Source: Pseudomonadota bacterium
Lineage (GTDB): Bacteria; Pseudomonadota; Gammaproteobacteria; Burkholderiales; Burkholderiaceae_C
NCBI GenBank assembly: GCA_963205115.1
Contig: CAUJHV010000021.1
Span: 62,001-126,000 of the forward strand
Direction: 5' to 3'
DNA: 64,000 nt
Shown one piece after another: positions 1-8,616 of the stretch. Every line of letters begins with the position of its first letter. Position 1 is the first letter of the stretch. The notes below the pieces were generated by a model. That model was not told the origin of the DNA. It made no database searches and saw nothing but the letters and a program-made list of their open reading frames with translations. Made by a program: the position numbers and the translations under genes.

Positions 1-1573
1 TCGCCGCGAGCTCGGGCATGTAGCGCCCGGCGAGTTCGCCCAGGCCCGGTGTGCCGGGTGGCGCGCCTTCGGGCACGGGCTTGAAGAGCGCGCGCAGCTG
101 CAATGCAGTCAACGGCAACTGGCCCGCATGGGCGCGCGCCTGCTGGATGAGCAGCACGACGCCGGCGATGATGGCCGAGGCCCCCGAGGTGCCGCCATAG
201 GCATAGGCTTCGCTGCCATCGATCGCCCAGGTGGTCTGCGAGGCGTCCAGCGGGTCGGGAACGGCCAGCACGCCCTCGCTGGCGATGGACTCCCCCCAGG
301 CCCAGCAATCGACCAGCTGCCCGTGGTTGGACAGCGGATGGCGTTGATGGGCGGCGGGATCTTCCGGAATGCCACCGGCCACGACGATGGCGCCGCTGTC
401 GGGCACGTTCGGGCCCGGCACCAGGCTGCGCTCGCGCAGCACGCGGCCGGGCGGCACGGTGCTGTTGTCGGGCTCGAAGAACTGGCCGACCATCGCGTCG
501 AGCGCGTCCTGCCCGCTCGTCGCCACGTCGGGTTGCGTCCCGGCGGGTTCGATGACGACATGCCCGGCGGCCGAGACGGTCTGGATGGCCGCGAAGACCC
601 AGGGGTCCACTTCGATCGGCCGGAAATCGTCCGTCTGCTGCTCGATCAGGATCACGCCGCGCCCGTGCGGCGCGTTCTGGTGCAGCCACACGCCCGCACC
701 GAGGATGGCCGAAGCGACCAGCTCCACCGGCGCGCTGCTGGCGGGATCGACACACAGCGCCTTGCGGAACGTGGCCTTCGGCGCGATGCCCGGGGTCGTG
801 CCAGCGTGGCCGCCGAGGACCACGCTGGCACTTTGCACGGCATGCAGCACGTCGTTTTCGCCCAGCGATTCGACGGCGCCGACCCAGCCCGCCAGGCCGA
901 GCGACGCCACTTCGGGCCGGGGGCACCAGCCGCGTTCGATGTCGACCAGATGCTGGCCGCTGCCATCCAGCCCGGGGCCATTCACGCCGCCTTGTACGGC
1001 CGTCACGCCCGTGCCCAGCGGCGCCGGCTCGAGATAGCCGCTGGACACGCTGGCTGGCCGCGTGGGCTGCGACACGCTCACGGTGCCGCCCCGCGTGCGC
1101 GCCCAGGCCTTCAGGTCGCACAGCAGGTCGGTCGCCGGGCGCCGCGGCTGGGGCGGGAAGGCCAGCAGGAAGTGGTGTTCGATCTCCAGCGGCACATAGC
1201 CGCGCAGGCCCACTTGCTTGGCATTCGCCGTGGCGCGCCGCACCAGTGCCTGCAGCGCGGCGGGATCGCCCTTGAAGGCGGTGCGCAGGCGCAGCGCCCG
1301 GGGGTCGCCCCACCCGGCCAGCAGGACTTTTGCAAACTCGCCGAACACCGCTGCAGGATCGAGTGCCGCGAGTTTCTTGTCGTCGTAGGGGAGACCGCTC
1401 ACGTCCCGCAGATAGACCGCGAAGTGCGCCTGAGGCGGGCGCGCCGTCCCGCCGGGCGGGCGCGGAAGGGCTTCACGCGATGGCCGCCCCTGCGCGGGAC
1501 CGGCGTCGGTGCCGCAGGGCGGGCACACACGGCCGACACACCGGCAGAAGGCTTGGAGCAGACGACAGAACAT
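1..1573 (-). CDS. Subtilisin-like (S8 family) serine peptidase, C-terminus cut by window edge
   Basis: This is the reading frame under a long opposite-strand shadow ORF; 524 codons are visible and the C-terminus lies beyond base 1. All three S8 catalytic motifs are readable: Asp in VDIERGW (about residue 211), His in GGHAGTTPGIAP (about 256) and Ser in GGTSGAS (463). I chose the ATG at 1573 because GGGAGG lies a few bases upstream. The N-terminus is Cys-rich (MFCRLLQAFCRCVGRVCPPC) and is not an obvious signal peptide, which is unusual for a family that is mostly exported. It is the last gene seen of the OmpA-TpsB-TpsA operon, 18 bp after tpsA, so processing of the secreted partner is a reasonable inference but is not shown. 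Confidence 0.85.
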   Translation of the reverse strand, partial: MFCRLLQAFCRCVGRVCPPCGTDAGPAQGRPSREALPRPPGGTARPPQAHFAVYLRDVSGLPYDDKKLAALDPAAVFGEFAKVLLAGWGDPRALRLRTAFKGDPAALQALVRRATANAKQVGLRGYVPLEIEHHFLLAFPPQPRRPATDLLCDLKAWARTRGGTVSVSQPTRPASVSSGYLEPAPLGTGVTAVQGGVNGPGLDGSGQHLVDIERGWCPRPEVASLGLAGWVGAVESLGENDVLHAVQSASVVLGGHAGTTPGIAPKATFRKALCVDPASSAPVELVASAILGAGVWLHQNAPHGRGVILIEQQTDDFRPIEVDPWVFAAIQTVSAAGHVVIEPAGTQPDVATSGQDALDAMVGQFFEPDNSTVPPGRVLRERSLVPGPNVPDSGAIVVAGGIPEDPAAHQRHPLSNHGQLVDCWAWGESIASEGVLAVPDPLDASQTTWAIDGSEAYAYGGTSGASAIIAGVVLLIQQARAHAGQLPLTALQLRALFKPVPEGAPPGTPGLGELAGRYMPELAA

Positions 1574-1591
1574 GGACACCTCCCAACGGAA

Positions 1592-3712
1592 TCATGGGCA
1601 TCGCAGGGCCACGGATGCGGGCATCTGCCCGAACACGTTGCGCACGAAATAGCCGTTTGCAGATGCGGCGGGCAAGGCGCACCGCGTCACCTGCACGACC
1701 TGGTCACTCAGCTCGAATACATCGGGCACGGCCGCCGCGGTTCGCTGGCGTCCGGTATCGGCCAGCGCAGCCACCCCTCGCGAGGCACTGTAGTCCTCGT
1801 CGGCGAGCTCTGTCGAGTCGCGACGCGCGCGGGCCAGCGCGGGATGCCCTTCGCCCGAGCCCAGGGCCGATTGGCGAGCCGCGTCCGGATCCGGCAGCAC
1901 CTCGGGGATGGCCACCTCAGCCGCCGGGCCCAGGACGCTCAGACCGGCCGCCAGGCCGCTGCGCGGCGCGAATGCCGAGGTCGGCCCGGGCGGCGCACCC
2001 GCGGCCGGATTGGACGGCAGCCGCGTGGTCAGCTTCAGGTCGAACCAGCGCTGATCCGCGCGGGCGACGTTGGTGCCGGGCCCCGCATGGTGCAGACGGC
2101 TGTTCGTGCCCGTCCAGTACCAGGCGTTGGCCGCGAGATCGCCATCACCCAGCCGGCCGGATTGCAGCCGCAGCGTTCGTCCGGCCAGGCCCTGGCGCGC
2201 GGCCGTCAGGCCCGCGCGGTTGTTGGACGACGCAAAGATCTGGATGTTGCGGCTCGCCGCGATGTCGATCGTGCCGCCGGCGGCCACCGTGACGTCGTAG
2301 AGCTCGGCGACGTTGCCCACCAGCGCGCTGTCCGGGCGTCCGTTGGCGCGGATGGTGAGTGATTTCAGCGGGTAGGCGCCGCCCAGGTCGGCGCCCAGGC
2401 TGCTGACGACGCCGACATTGCCCGCGGCAGACTCGATCGAGACGGCACCGGTCGTGATGAGATGCGAAGCCACGACGGAACCCGCCGCGCCGAGCGTGAT
2501 GTCGCCCGCGCCGGCGAAGAGCAAGGGCCAGCGGCGCCCGGGTTCAATCTCGCCGCCGGGGCGGGCCATGGTCAGCGTACCGGTGCGGGCCTGCACGCCG
2601 ATCGCGCCGTTGTTCGTCGCGATGTCGCGGCGTATCGTGAGGGCTGATGCGTCAAGCGACAGCCCTGCGCCGGCCACGCCGCCGCGCCCGTCGATGCGCG
2701 CGTCGATGTCGACGCGGCCCGTGGACGTGACCGCCACGTGGGTGCCGCTGCGCAGGATGCCGCCCAGCGCCTCGGCCGTGTCGGCCTGGATGCTCAGCAT
2801 CGGCAGGTCCCGCTGCAGCCGGAACGAACCGCCGGGGGCTGCGATCTCGCCGGTCAGCTGTACATGGCCGTTAGCTGCCGACAGCACGATGGCACCGGCC
2901 TTGTCGCGCTGGATGGTGTCGGCGCGCACCACGCCGCCCAGGTGGATGGCCTTGTCGACCAGCTGGCCGGCAAAGGCGGGTGTCATCACGACGACCTGGC
3001 CACTGGGCGCGATGAGCGAACCCGTGTTCTCGACCAGCGCCGTCACCGCGCGGCCTTGTGTGTCCACGAGCCCCTTCAGGTCGGACTCGCGCACCGCCAG
3101 CGACATCAGGCCGTCGCCCGCCAGATCCACCACGAAGCTCGAGCCCGAGGCCAGTATCACGCGCCCGAGATCGGCGCGGATGACACCGTCGTTGCGCACG
3201 TGCGGTGCGACAAATGCGGCCAGTCCGCCTTCGCGCACAGTGATCGCGCCCTGGTTCTCCACCGTGCCGCCGCTGCGATCGCTGGCAGTGAAATTCAGGC
3301 GGCCGGCCATGAAGTCTTCCGTGCCGAGCCGGGCCGTGGTGACGACCAGGCCGGCGGTGTCCACACGCGCCTGGCGGCCGAACAGCACGCCGTTGGGGTT
3401 CAGCAGGATCACCTGCCCGGTGGCCGTCAGCGTGCCCAGGATCTGCGAGGGGTCGCCGCCCGTCACGCGGTTGAGCGTGACGCTGCGGGCATCGGGCTGC
3501 CGGAAGTGCACCGACTCGCCGCTGCCGATGTCGAAGCGGCTCCAGTCGATCACCGCGCGGGCGCTGGTCTGCACGATGTCGGTCTGGCTGCCGTTGCTGC
3601 GGATGCCCGCCTGGCCGGCCACGACGGTCCCGCCCACCGGGCCGGCCTGCAGGGCTGGAGACACGAGGAACAGCGCGCAGACCGCGAGGGCCGTGGGGGT
3701 GGGGCGCAGCAT
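1592..3712 (-). CDS. TpsA exoprotein with filamentous-haemagglutinin-type secretion domain
   Basis: 706 aa. A signal peptide (ends near SPALQAG) is followed by the TPS secretion domain, with the family hallmark NPNG in LLNPNGVLFG near residue 107 and the usual beta-helix repeats (VENQGAITV, VRNDGVIRA, VENTGSLIAP). The rest looks like a short right-handed beta-helix; TpsA proteins are often several times longer. The final 35 residues hold two Cys about 27 residues apart (TRCAL and LRCP), and I saw no other Cys in the mature chain. A C-terminal Cys pair recalls HMW1-type adhesins, where such a loop keeps the protein at the cell surface. The gene lies 14 bp after tpsB. Its ligand or activity cannot be read from the sequence. 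Confidence 0.88.
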   Translation of the reverse strand: MLRPTPTALAVCALFLVSPALQAGPVGGTVVAGQAGIRSNGSQTDIVQTSARAVIDWSRFDIGSGESVHFRQPDARSVTLNRVTGGDPSQILGTLTATGQVILLNPNGVLFGRQARVDTAGLVVTTARLGTEDFMAGRLNFTASDRSGGTVENQGAITVREGGLAAFVAPHVRNDGVIRADLGRVILASGSSFVVDLAGDGLMSLAVRESDLKGLVDTQGRAVTALVENTGSLIAPSGQVVVMTPAFAGQLVDKAIHLGGVVRADTIQRDKAGAIVLSAANGHVQLTGEIAAPGGSFRLQRDLPMLSIQADTAEALGGILRSGTHVAVTSTGRVDIDARIDGRGGVAGAGLSLDASALTIRRDIATNNGAIGVQARTGTLTMARPGGEIEPGRRWPLLFAGAGDITLGAAGSVVASHLITTGAVSIESAAGNVGVVSSLGADLGGAYPLKSLTIRANGRPDSALVGNVAELYDVTVAAGGTIDIAASRNIQIFASSNNRAGLTAARQGLAGRTLRLQSGRLGDGDLAANAWYWTGTNSRLHHAGPGTNVARADQRWFDLKLTTRLPSNPAAGAPPGPTSAFAPRSGLAAGLSVLGPAAEVAIPEVLPDPDAARQSALGSGEGHPALARARRDSTELADEDYSASRGVAALADTGRQRTAAAVPDVFELSDQVVQVTRCALPAASANGYFVRNVFGQMPASVALRCP

Positions 3713-3726
3713 GGTGGGGCTCCTGG

Positions 3727-5448
3727 CTAGAACTTCGCGGCCACACCGGCCTGCGAACGGGTGTCGCGGTCACCGCGCGCAGCGACGGGGCGCGTGAGGG
3801 GCTGTGCGACTTCGACAAATCCGGATAGGCCGCGCTCCGCACCGAAGCGGATGCCCAGACCAGCCGATGCGAGCGAGGCGCTGACGGCTTCGTTCAGCGG
3901 TGTGCGCCGGCGCACGACGCCGGCGTCATAGAAGGCGTAGAGCGTGTAGCTGCCCAGGCGTGGCCACTCGGCAACCCCGCTGTAGCGCAGCTCGAGCTTG
4001 AGCGCGGCGCCGTGGTCGCCCAGCAGTTCGGAAGGTTCGTAGCCGCGGCCGAAGGTTTCGCCGCCCACGCCGAAGAGCTCCGGCGCCAGCAGATCGGTCC
4101 ACGCGTATTGACCGGTCGCGGCGACGAGCAGCGACCAGCGCGACGCGAGTGATTGCAGCCGCGCCGCATACAGCGTGGCCTTCAGGAAATCGGGGCGGCC
4201 GTGGCTGCGCGAGCGGTTCGGGTTGTCGACGGCGCTGGCGCCGAAGCCGGATACGCCGCGCGAGAGTTCGACATCGACCACGTTGAGCCCCTGCAGCAGG
4301 TCGGCGCGGTCCCAGGTGAGTCCGAGCCGGAACGCGCGGATGCGTTCTTCGCTGGTGCGCACCTCATTCGCCTGCGTGTGGCCGTCGTAGCCGGTGAAGC
4401 CCAGCCGCACGTACAGGTTCTGCGCGCGGCTGCGGATCAGGGGGTGTTGCACCGACAGGCTGGCCGAGCGAGAGCCGGTCTCGAAGGACAAGGCACCGAG
4501 TGAGGCCGGCAGCTCGGGCCGCGCGCGTGTCGCACCGATGCCCAGGACCAGCTTGGTGCCTTCCTGGCCGAGCAGCTGCTCGTGCTGCACGCTGGCGAAC
4601 TGCAGCTGGCGGTCGCCGGTGCTCACCAGCTTGGCGGCCGTGCGGCTGGCGCCGGTCAGGCCGAAGGCCTCGAGATCGAGCGTGGCCCGCCAGGGCCCGA
4701 CCGCGCGGCTGCCGCGGTTGTCGATCACCACCTCCCCGGCGCCGGCGCGCCGGGCCAGGCGGATCTCCAGATCGGCCGCGCCGGCCTGCGTGGGCGAGGG
4801 CGTGAGCGTCGTGGCCGCGCGCAGGCCGGGGATGTCGTTGAGCAGCAGCAGGTAGCGCTCCAGCGCCGTGGCCGTGATCGGCCGGGTGGCACGGATCGCC
4901 TGTGCGACGGCCTCCAGGCGCGGGAGGTCGCTGCCGACGTCGCCGGCAAAGCGGACCTCGTCGACAAAACCTTCGATGGCCTGCAGCCGCACGACGGCAT
5001 CGCGCGGCTCGATGCGCTGCTCGGGCACGATCACCTGCGCCAGCACATAACCTTCGTTGCGGTAGGTGGCGGTGATCCGGGCGGCCAGCGTGTGCAGGTC
5101 CGCCAGGCCGATGTCGCGGCCCTCCCACGGAGCGACGAGTGCACGCAGGGTGTCGGGCGGCAAGGCCTGGGCGCCGTCGACCTCGATGCGCTCGGCGACG
5201 AAGCGCAGCCCATCGGTTGGTCCCGGCGTGCGCGCGGGTGGCTGCAGCTGCGGTGCCGGCTCCGCCCGTGAGCGCGGCTGCGGCGGGGTTTGAAACTGGC
5301 GCTCGATGCTGCCGGGCGCCACGGTCGACGGCACCGCGGGCGCGGGCTGGGCCGGCTGGGCGCGCAAGGGCGTGCCGATCAAGGCCATCAGCGACGCCAG
5401 CGCGGCGAGGCCGCTCGCGCGGGGGGCCGGGAGGCACATGGCGCTCAT
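3727..5448 (-). CDS. TpsB outer-membrane transporter (ShlB/FhaC/HecB family)
   Basis: 573 aa, the usual size for an Omp85-superfamily two-partner secretion pore. In order: signal peptide, a Pro-rich stretch (about 30-75), two POTRA domains (about 80-240; IEVDGAQALP and VDEVRFAGDV) and a 16-strand barrel. The loop-6 signature appears as GGETFGRGYEPSE, the barrel motif FxDxG as YAFYDAGVV, and the chain ends in Phe as BAM substrates do. It should export the adjacent TpsA across the outer membrane. It is 58 bp downstream of the OmpA-family gene. Confidence 0.9.
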   Translation of the reverse strand: MSAMCLPAPRASGLAALASLMALIGTPLRAQPAQPAPAVPSTVAPGSIERQFQTPPQPRSRAEPAPQLQPPARTPGPTDGLRFVAERIEVDGAQALPPDTLRALVAPWEGRDIGLADLHTLAARITATYRNEGYVLAQVIVPEQRIEPRDAVVRLQAIEGFVDEVRFAGDVGSDLPRLEAVAQAIRATRPITATALERYLLLLNDIPGLRAATTLTPSPTQAGAADLEIRLARRAGAGEVVIDNRGSRAVGPWRATLDLEAFGLTGASRTAAKLVSTGDRQLQFASVQHEQLLGQEGTKLVLGIGATRARPELPASLGALSFETGSRSASLSVQHPLIRSRAQNLYVRLGFTGYDGHTQANEVRTSEERIRAFRLGLTWDRADLLQGLNVVDVELSRGVSGFGASAVDNPNRSRSHGRPDFLKATLYAARLQSLASRWSLLVAATGQYAWTDLLAPELFGVGGETFGRGYEPSELLGDHGAALKLELRYSGVAEWPRLGSYTLYAFYDAGVVRRRTPLNEAVSASLASAGLGIRFGAERGLSGFVEVAQPLTRPVAARGDRDTRSQAGVAAKF

Positions 5449-5506
5449 CGCGGCTGGCCTTGTTGTCGTGCGGTGCGCACGCGGGCGCCCGGGTAGCGGG
5501 ACGTGA

Positions 5507-6259
5507 TCACGACAGCTCGCACGGCCGGCCCCGCGGCACGCGCGGCGCGGCGGCGCGTGGGCATGTCGCGCCGGCCTGTGTGCCGGTGGCGTCCGACAGC
5601 AGCACCGCGCCGGACTGCGTCGTCTCGTATTCGGCGTGCACCTGCACGCGGCGGTTTTCCGGCGCGTAGGGGTTGGCGCGGTTCAGCGGCTCGGACTTGC
5701 CCTTGCCCAGGGCCACCAGCCGGCGCCCCGCGATGCCGTGGACCTGCACGAGGTAGGCGCGCACGGCCAGCGCGCGCTTGAGCGACAGATCGATGTTGTA
5801 GGCCGCCGAGCCGAAGGCATCGGTGTGGCCGGCGATCGTGATGATGGCCTGCTCGGGCAGCTGCTGGATGCCCTGGGCCAGCGCATCCAGCTTGGCCAGG
5901 TGCTGCGCATGCACCTGGGTCGCGTCCGTGCCGAAGCGCAGCGCCAGCGCCACCGAGCCGACCGACGACAAGCGGGCCACCTGCAGCGGCGCTGCATCGT
6001 TGGCCACGGGGCCGGGCGCGGGCTGCGGCGCGGGCGTCGCGACGCGGTGCGGTGTCGTCTGCGTGTCCAGCAGCCTGGCGGCACGTGTGCGCCCGCCCAG
6101 CCCGGACGGCGCATCCACCGCCTGCGCGGGTGCGGCCAGCAGCGCGGCGATGTCCGCGGGCGTGGGAACCTGGTCTTCGCCGTAGAAGCGCAGGTCGTTC
6201 GCCAGACAGGCAAACGACATCAGGCAGCTGGCAGCGAGGGCGGCGATCTGGCGTGTCAT
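5507..6259 (-). CDS. OmpA-family periplasmic/outer-membrane protein
   Basis: 250 aa from the ATG at 6259, chosen over an upstream ATG (6334) because AGGAAG sits just before it and a signal peptide (MTRQIAALAASC... ANDLRF) then starts the protein. The C-terminal half is an OmpA-like peptidoglycan-binding domain: ITIAGHTDAFGSAAYN, LKRALAVRAYLV, GKGKSEPLN and NRRVQV. There is no N-terminal barrel; an Ala/Pro-rich region comes before the domain. It is first in the operon with tpsB, tpsA and the S8 peptidase, so it may anchor that export apparatus to the wall (inference). An ECF-type promoter lies 45-84 bp upstream. Confidence 0.85.
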   Translation of the reverse strand: MTRQIAALAASCLMSFACLANDLRFYGEDQVPTPADIAALLAAPAQAVDAPSGLGGRTRAARLLDTQTTPHRVATPAPQPAPGPVANDAAPLQVARLSSVGSVALALRFGTDATQVHAQHLAKLDALAQGIQQLPEQAIITIAGHTDAFGSAAYNIDLSLKRALAVRAYLVQVHGIAGRRLVALGKGKSEPLNRANPYAPENRRVQVHAEYETTQSGAVLLSDATGTQAGATCPRAAAPRVPRGRPCELS

Positions 6260-6303
6260 GGTCTCTTCCTTTGGGCATGGCCGGCGCGTCGTGGCGTCCG
6301 ACC

Positions 6304-6343
6304 ATGGATCGCGCGCGGCGCGCGACCGGTTCAAACTTTTTTG
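6304..6343 (-). promoter_or_regulatory. ECF-type promoter of the ompA-tpsB-tpsA-S8 operon
   Basis: Read on the minus strand, CAAAAAAGTTTGAAC (6343-6329) is followed after 15 bp by CGCGATCCA (6313-6305). The same 15-mer and the same spacing to CGCGATTCA occur upstream of the sigma-factor gene at 8578-8616. TTTGAAC as -35 and CGAT as -10 fit the general form of ECF promoters. The match between two otherwise unrelated intergenic regions is seen directly; recognition by the adjacent sigma factor is inference. Confidence 0.7.
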
Positions 6344-6346
6344 CGA

Positions 6347-7273
6347 CTAGAACCGCCGCGACGCGAGCGCGCCGATGTCGTTGGGCGGCTGTGCCGAGAC
6401 GGCGGGTGACGGGCAGGAGCCGTCGGCCGCGGGCCGGAAGCAGAAGTCGCCCATGAGGCTGGACGTTTCCCAGGGGATCTGCTTTTGCTGCGTGTCGCGC
6501 GCCACGCCGATGCGGATGCGCTTGAACAGCTGCTCCACGGCCAGGCCGGGCTCGGCGAGATGCGTGACCAGGTGGCGCGTGTAGGCGCTGTTGCTGCCGG
6601 CCGGGCCGTCCATGGCGATGCCGCCGGGCCCGGTGGAAAAGGCGATCAAGGTGCCCTGCGGCGCATTGGCGCCGGCCAGACCCGGCGTCATGGCACGCGC
6701 GCGCAGCGGGTTGCGCGTGGAGACCAGCGGAAACGGCGCCTCGCGGCAGGCGTCGAGGATCATGATGTTGACCCCCGTCTTGTTCTGCGCCAGCTTGGCG
6801 GCGAGCTCGGTCGCATTGGCCGCCTTGGTGGTCAGCTCCTTGTCGTGCTGCAGCGTGGCATCGACCGGGATCAGGTAGTTCTTGCCGTCGAACTGCGCGC
6901 CATGCCCGGCGAAATACACGAGCCGGACCTCGGCCTCGCTCGATCGATCGAGAAACTCGCGCATCGAGTCGACCATCGCGCCATAACCCGCGTTCTCGCG
7001 CAGCATCACGGTGAAGCCCACCGCGCGCAAGGCCTGCGCCACCGCACGCGCGTCGTTCACCGGGTTCTTCAGCGGCAGCCGCGCATAGCTCTCGTTGCCG
7101 ATGACCATGGCCACGCGCTCCGGGCGGGCCTGCGCGCGCGCCGCATCACCCAGGCCGAGACCGGCGAGCGATGCGACCAGCCACACAGGCAGCCAGGCGC
7201 GCAGCAGGGCGGGTGATGTCATGCGGTTCATCGTACGGAGCCGGACGGTGAGATTCAACCGAGCGAGCGCCAT
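6347..7273 (-). CDS. Caspase-fold (peptidase C14) protein, exported
   Basis: 308 aa. An N-terminal hydrophobic signal (WLPVWLVASLAGLGLG, cleavage near AARAQA) is followed directly by a p20-like caspase domain with the catalytic dyad intact: His in VYFAGHGAQ (residue 124) and Cys in IMILDACRE (176). YLIPVDA between them is also typical of bacterial metacaspase-like proteins. Starts at 7231 or 7222 would also give a good signal peptide, so the exact N-terminus is uncertain; 7273 is kept because it lies 6 bp after the anti-sigma gene. It is third in the sigma/anti-sigma operon. Bacterial C14 proteins usually cleave after basic residues; the target here is unknown, with TpsA or the anti-sigma protein as candidates. 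Confidence 0.85.
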   Translation of the reverse strand: MALARLNLTVRLRTMNRMTSPALLRAWLPVWLVASLAGLGLGDAARAQARPERVAMVIGNESYARLPLKNPVNDARAVAQALRAVGFTVMLRENAGYGAMVDSMREFLDRSSEAEVRLVYFAGHGAQFDGKNYLIPVDATLQHDKELTTKAANATELAAKLAQNKTGVNIMILDACREAPFPLVSTRNPLRARAMTPGLAGANAPQGTLIAFSTGPGGIAMDGPAGSNSAYTRHLVTHLAEPGLAVEQLFKRIRIGVARDTQQKQIPWETSSLMGDFCFRPAADGSCPSPAVSAQPPNDIGALASRRF

Positions 7274-7279
7274 TCCTCA

Positions 7280-7945
7280 TCAGTCCTCACGAGGATCGGC
7301 CTTCCAGGCTTTCAGCAGCGTCACGCGCTGCACGAGCTCGCTGCCCTCGAGCTGCGTCTGCAGCGCCGCCAGCGGGCCGCGGCGCGGCTCGACCACGTAG
7401 TCGCCGAGCTGATCGGGGCCGTCGACGATGCGCGCGCCGGCGCCGTAGAGCAGCGCGCGCAGTGCGTGTTCGGTGGCGGCCTGCTTGAAGCTCACCTGCA
7501 GCACGTCGCGTGCGGCCGCGCTGGCCACGCTGCGGGTGGCTTGCGGCGGCTCGTCGGGCGAGCGGCTCATCAGCGTGCCGATCGCGCCGCCCTGCACCAG
7601 GATCACCACCGCGGCAATCGGCGCCAGCGGGCGTGCGGCCATCCAGCCGAACCAGGCGTGCAGCCGATCGGCCCAGGAGGGCGAGGGCGCCGGACGCGTC
7701 GCACGCAGCTCCGCCTGGACACGCGCCCAGCCGACGGATTCGGGGGCCTGCATGGCACGCGCTTCGGCCTTGGCAACGACCTCGGTCATCAGGTCGCGGT
7801 GCCAGTCCAGTTCGGCGCCCGCGCCGGGGTGGGCGATGAGGTATTGCTCGACCCAGGCGCGGTCGTCGGGCGCGATGCGGCCGGTCAGGTAGAACGGCAC
7901 CAGCCTGTCGAAGCGCCGGCGGGATGGGACGATGGTGGAAATCAT
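7280..7945 (-). CDS. Anti-sigma-factor-like single-pass membrane protein
   Basis: 221 aa. It begins 18 bp after the ECF sigma gene ends, the usual place for the cognate anti-sigma factor. Residues 1-90 form a cytoplasmic helical part (RFDRLVPFYLTGRIAPDD) that resembles anti-sigma domains but has no His/Cys zinc motif and no Cys at all. One transmembrane segment (about 104-124, PIAAVVILVQGGAIG) leads to a C-terminal periplasmic domain that looks like a small alpha/beta fold (LLYGAGARIVDGPDQLG). The function is inferred from position and topology. Confidence 0.7.
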   Translation of the reverse strand: MISTIVPSRRRFDRLVPFYLTGRIAPDDRAWVEQYLIAHPGAGAELDWHRDLMTEVVAKAEARAMQAPESVGWARVQAELRATRPAPSPSWADRLHAWFGWMAARPLAPIAAVVILVQGGAIGTLMSRSPDEPPQATRSVASAAARDVLQVSFKQAATEHALRALLYGAGARIVDGPDQLGDYVVEPRRGPLAALQTQLEGSELVQRVTLLKAWKADPRED

Positions 7946-7963
7946 GGGGGGCCTCGCTGCAAA

Positions 7964-8548
7964 TCAACCGATGGGCTGCCGTTCGAACTGGTGCTCGCGC
8001 CGCCCGAGGCAACGCTCCAGACATTTGCGAAGACCCAGCCGCGCGTGGAACAGGCGCGACTGGACCGTGCCGGTCGGGCAGCCCAACGACTGGGCCGCCT
8101 CGTCGACCGAGAGCTCGTGGAAGTAGACGATCTCCAGCGCTTCGCGGTGGCTGTCGGACAGCCGTCCCATGCAATGCCGCAGCTGCTGGCTCTCTTCGGT
8201 GCGCAGGTGCACGCCGAAGGGCCCGAGATCGTCGGATTCGATGTCCTCGTCGAGTTCGTCGGTGAAGGGCTCGCGCTTGCGCCACGCGGTGCGCACCTTG
8301 TTGTTGGCGATGCCCAGCACCCAGGTCGAGAGCTTGCACACACCGTCCCAGCGCGCGGCCTGCCGCCACACTTCCATGACCGTGTCGCTGACCACGGTCT
8401 CGGCCTCGTCGGGGTCGTGCAGGCGGTTCAGCGCAAAGGCGTAGATGCGCCGCGCGATCAGCGGGTGCAGTTCGGCGAGCGCGCGTTCGTCCCGCGCGAC
8501 GATGCGCCGCATCAGCTGTCTTGCACGTTCGGGTTCGATGTCTTTCAC
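7964..8548 (-). CDS. ECF sigma factor (sigma-70 family)
   Basis: 194 aa from GTG at 8548, chosen because GAAGGAG lies 6 bp upstream; the open frame continues further back but only over the promoter. Region 2 is clear (RIYAFALNRLHDPDEAETVVSD, then WRQAARWDG, STWVLGIANNKVRTAWRK), as is region 4 (LSDSHREALEIVYFHELSVDEAA with a helix-turn-helix at GCPTGTVQSRLFHARLGLRK). It heads the operon with the anti-sigma and caspase-fold genes. Its own promoter matches the one in front of the OmpA/TPS operon, implying autoregulation and a small regulon. Confidence 0.9.
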   Translation of the reverse strand: MKDIEPERARQLMRRIVARDERALAELHPLIARRIYAFALNRLHDPDEAETVVSDTVMEVWRQAARWDGVCKLSTWVLGIANNKVRTAWRKREPFTDELDEDIESDDLGPFGVHLRTEESQQLRHCMGRLSDSHREALEIVYFHELSVDEAAQSLGCPTGTVQSRLFHARLGLRKCLERCLGRREHQFERQPIG

Positions 8549-8577
8549 CGCTGCTCCTTCGATGAACCACTGGCTCG

Positions 8578-8616
8578 TGAATCGCGAGATGTCGCGAAGC
8601 CGTTCAAACTTTTTTG
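8578..8616 (-). promoter_or_regulatory. ECF-type promoter of the sigma-factor operon
   Basis: On the minus strand CAAAAAAGTTTGAAC (8616-8602) precedes CGCGATTCA (8586-8578) with 15 bp between. It is identical in the -35 region and aligned in the -10 region with the site at 6304-6343. The leader to the GTG start at 8548 is short, about 20-25 nt. I saw no third copy in the window. Confidence 0.7.

Noticed and set aside
128..2362. Plus-strand open frame of 744 codons near the left edge
   Set aside because: It lies opposite the S8 peptidase and tpsA, whose catalytic and secretion motifs are intact.
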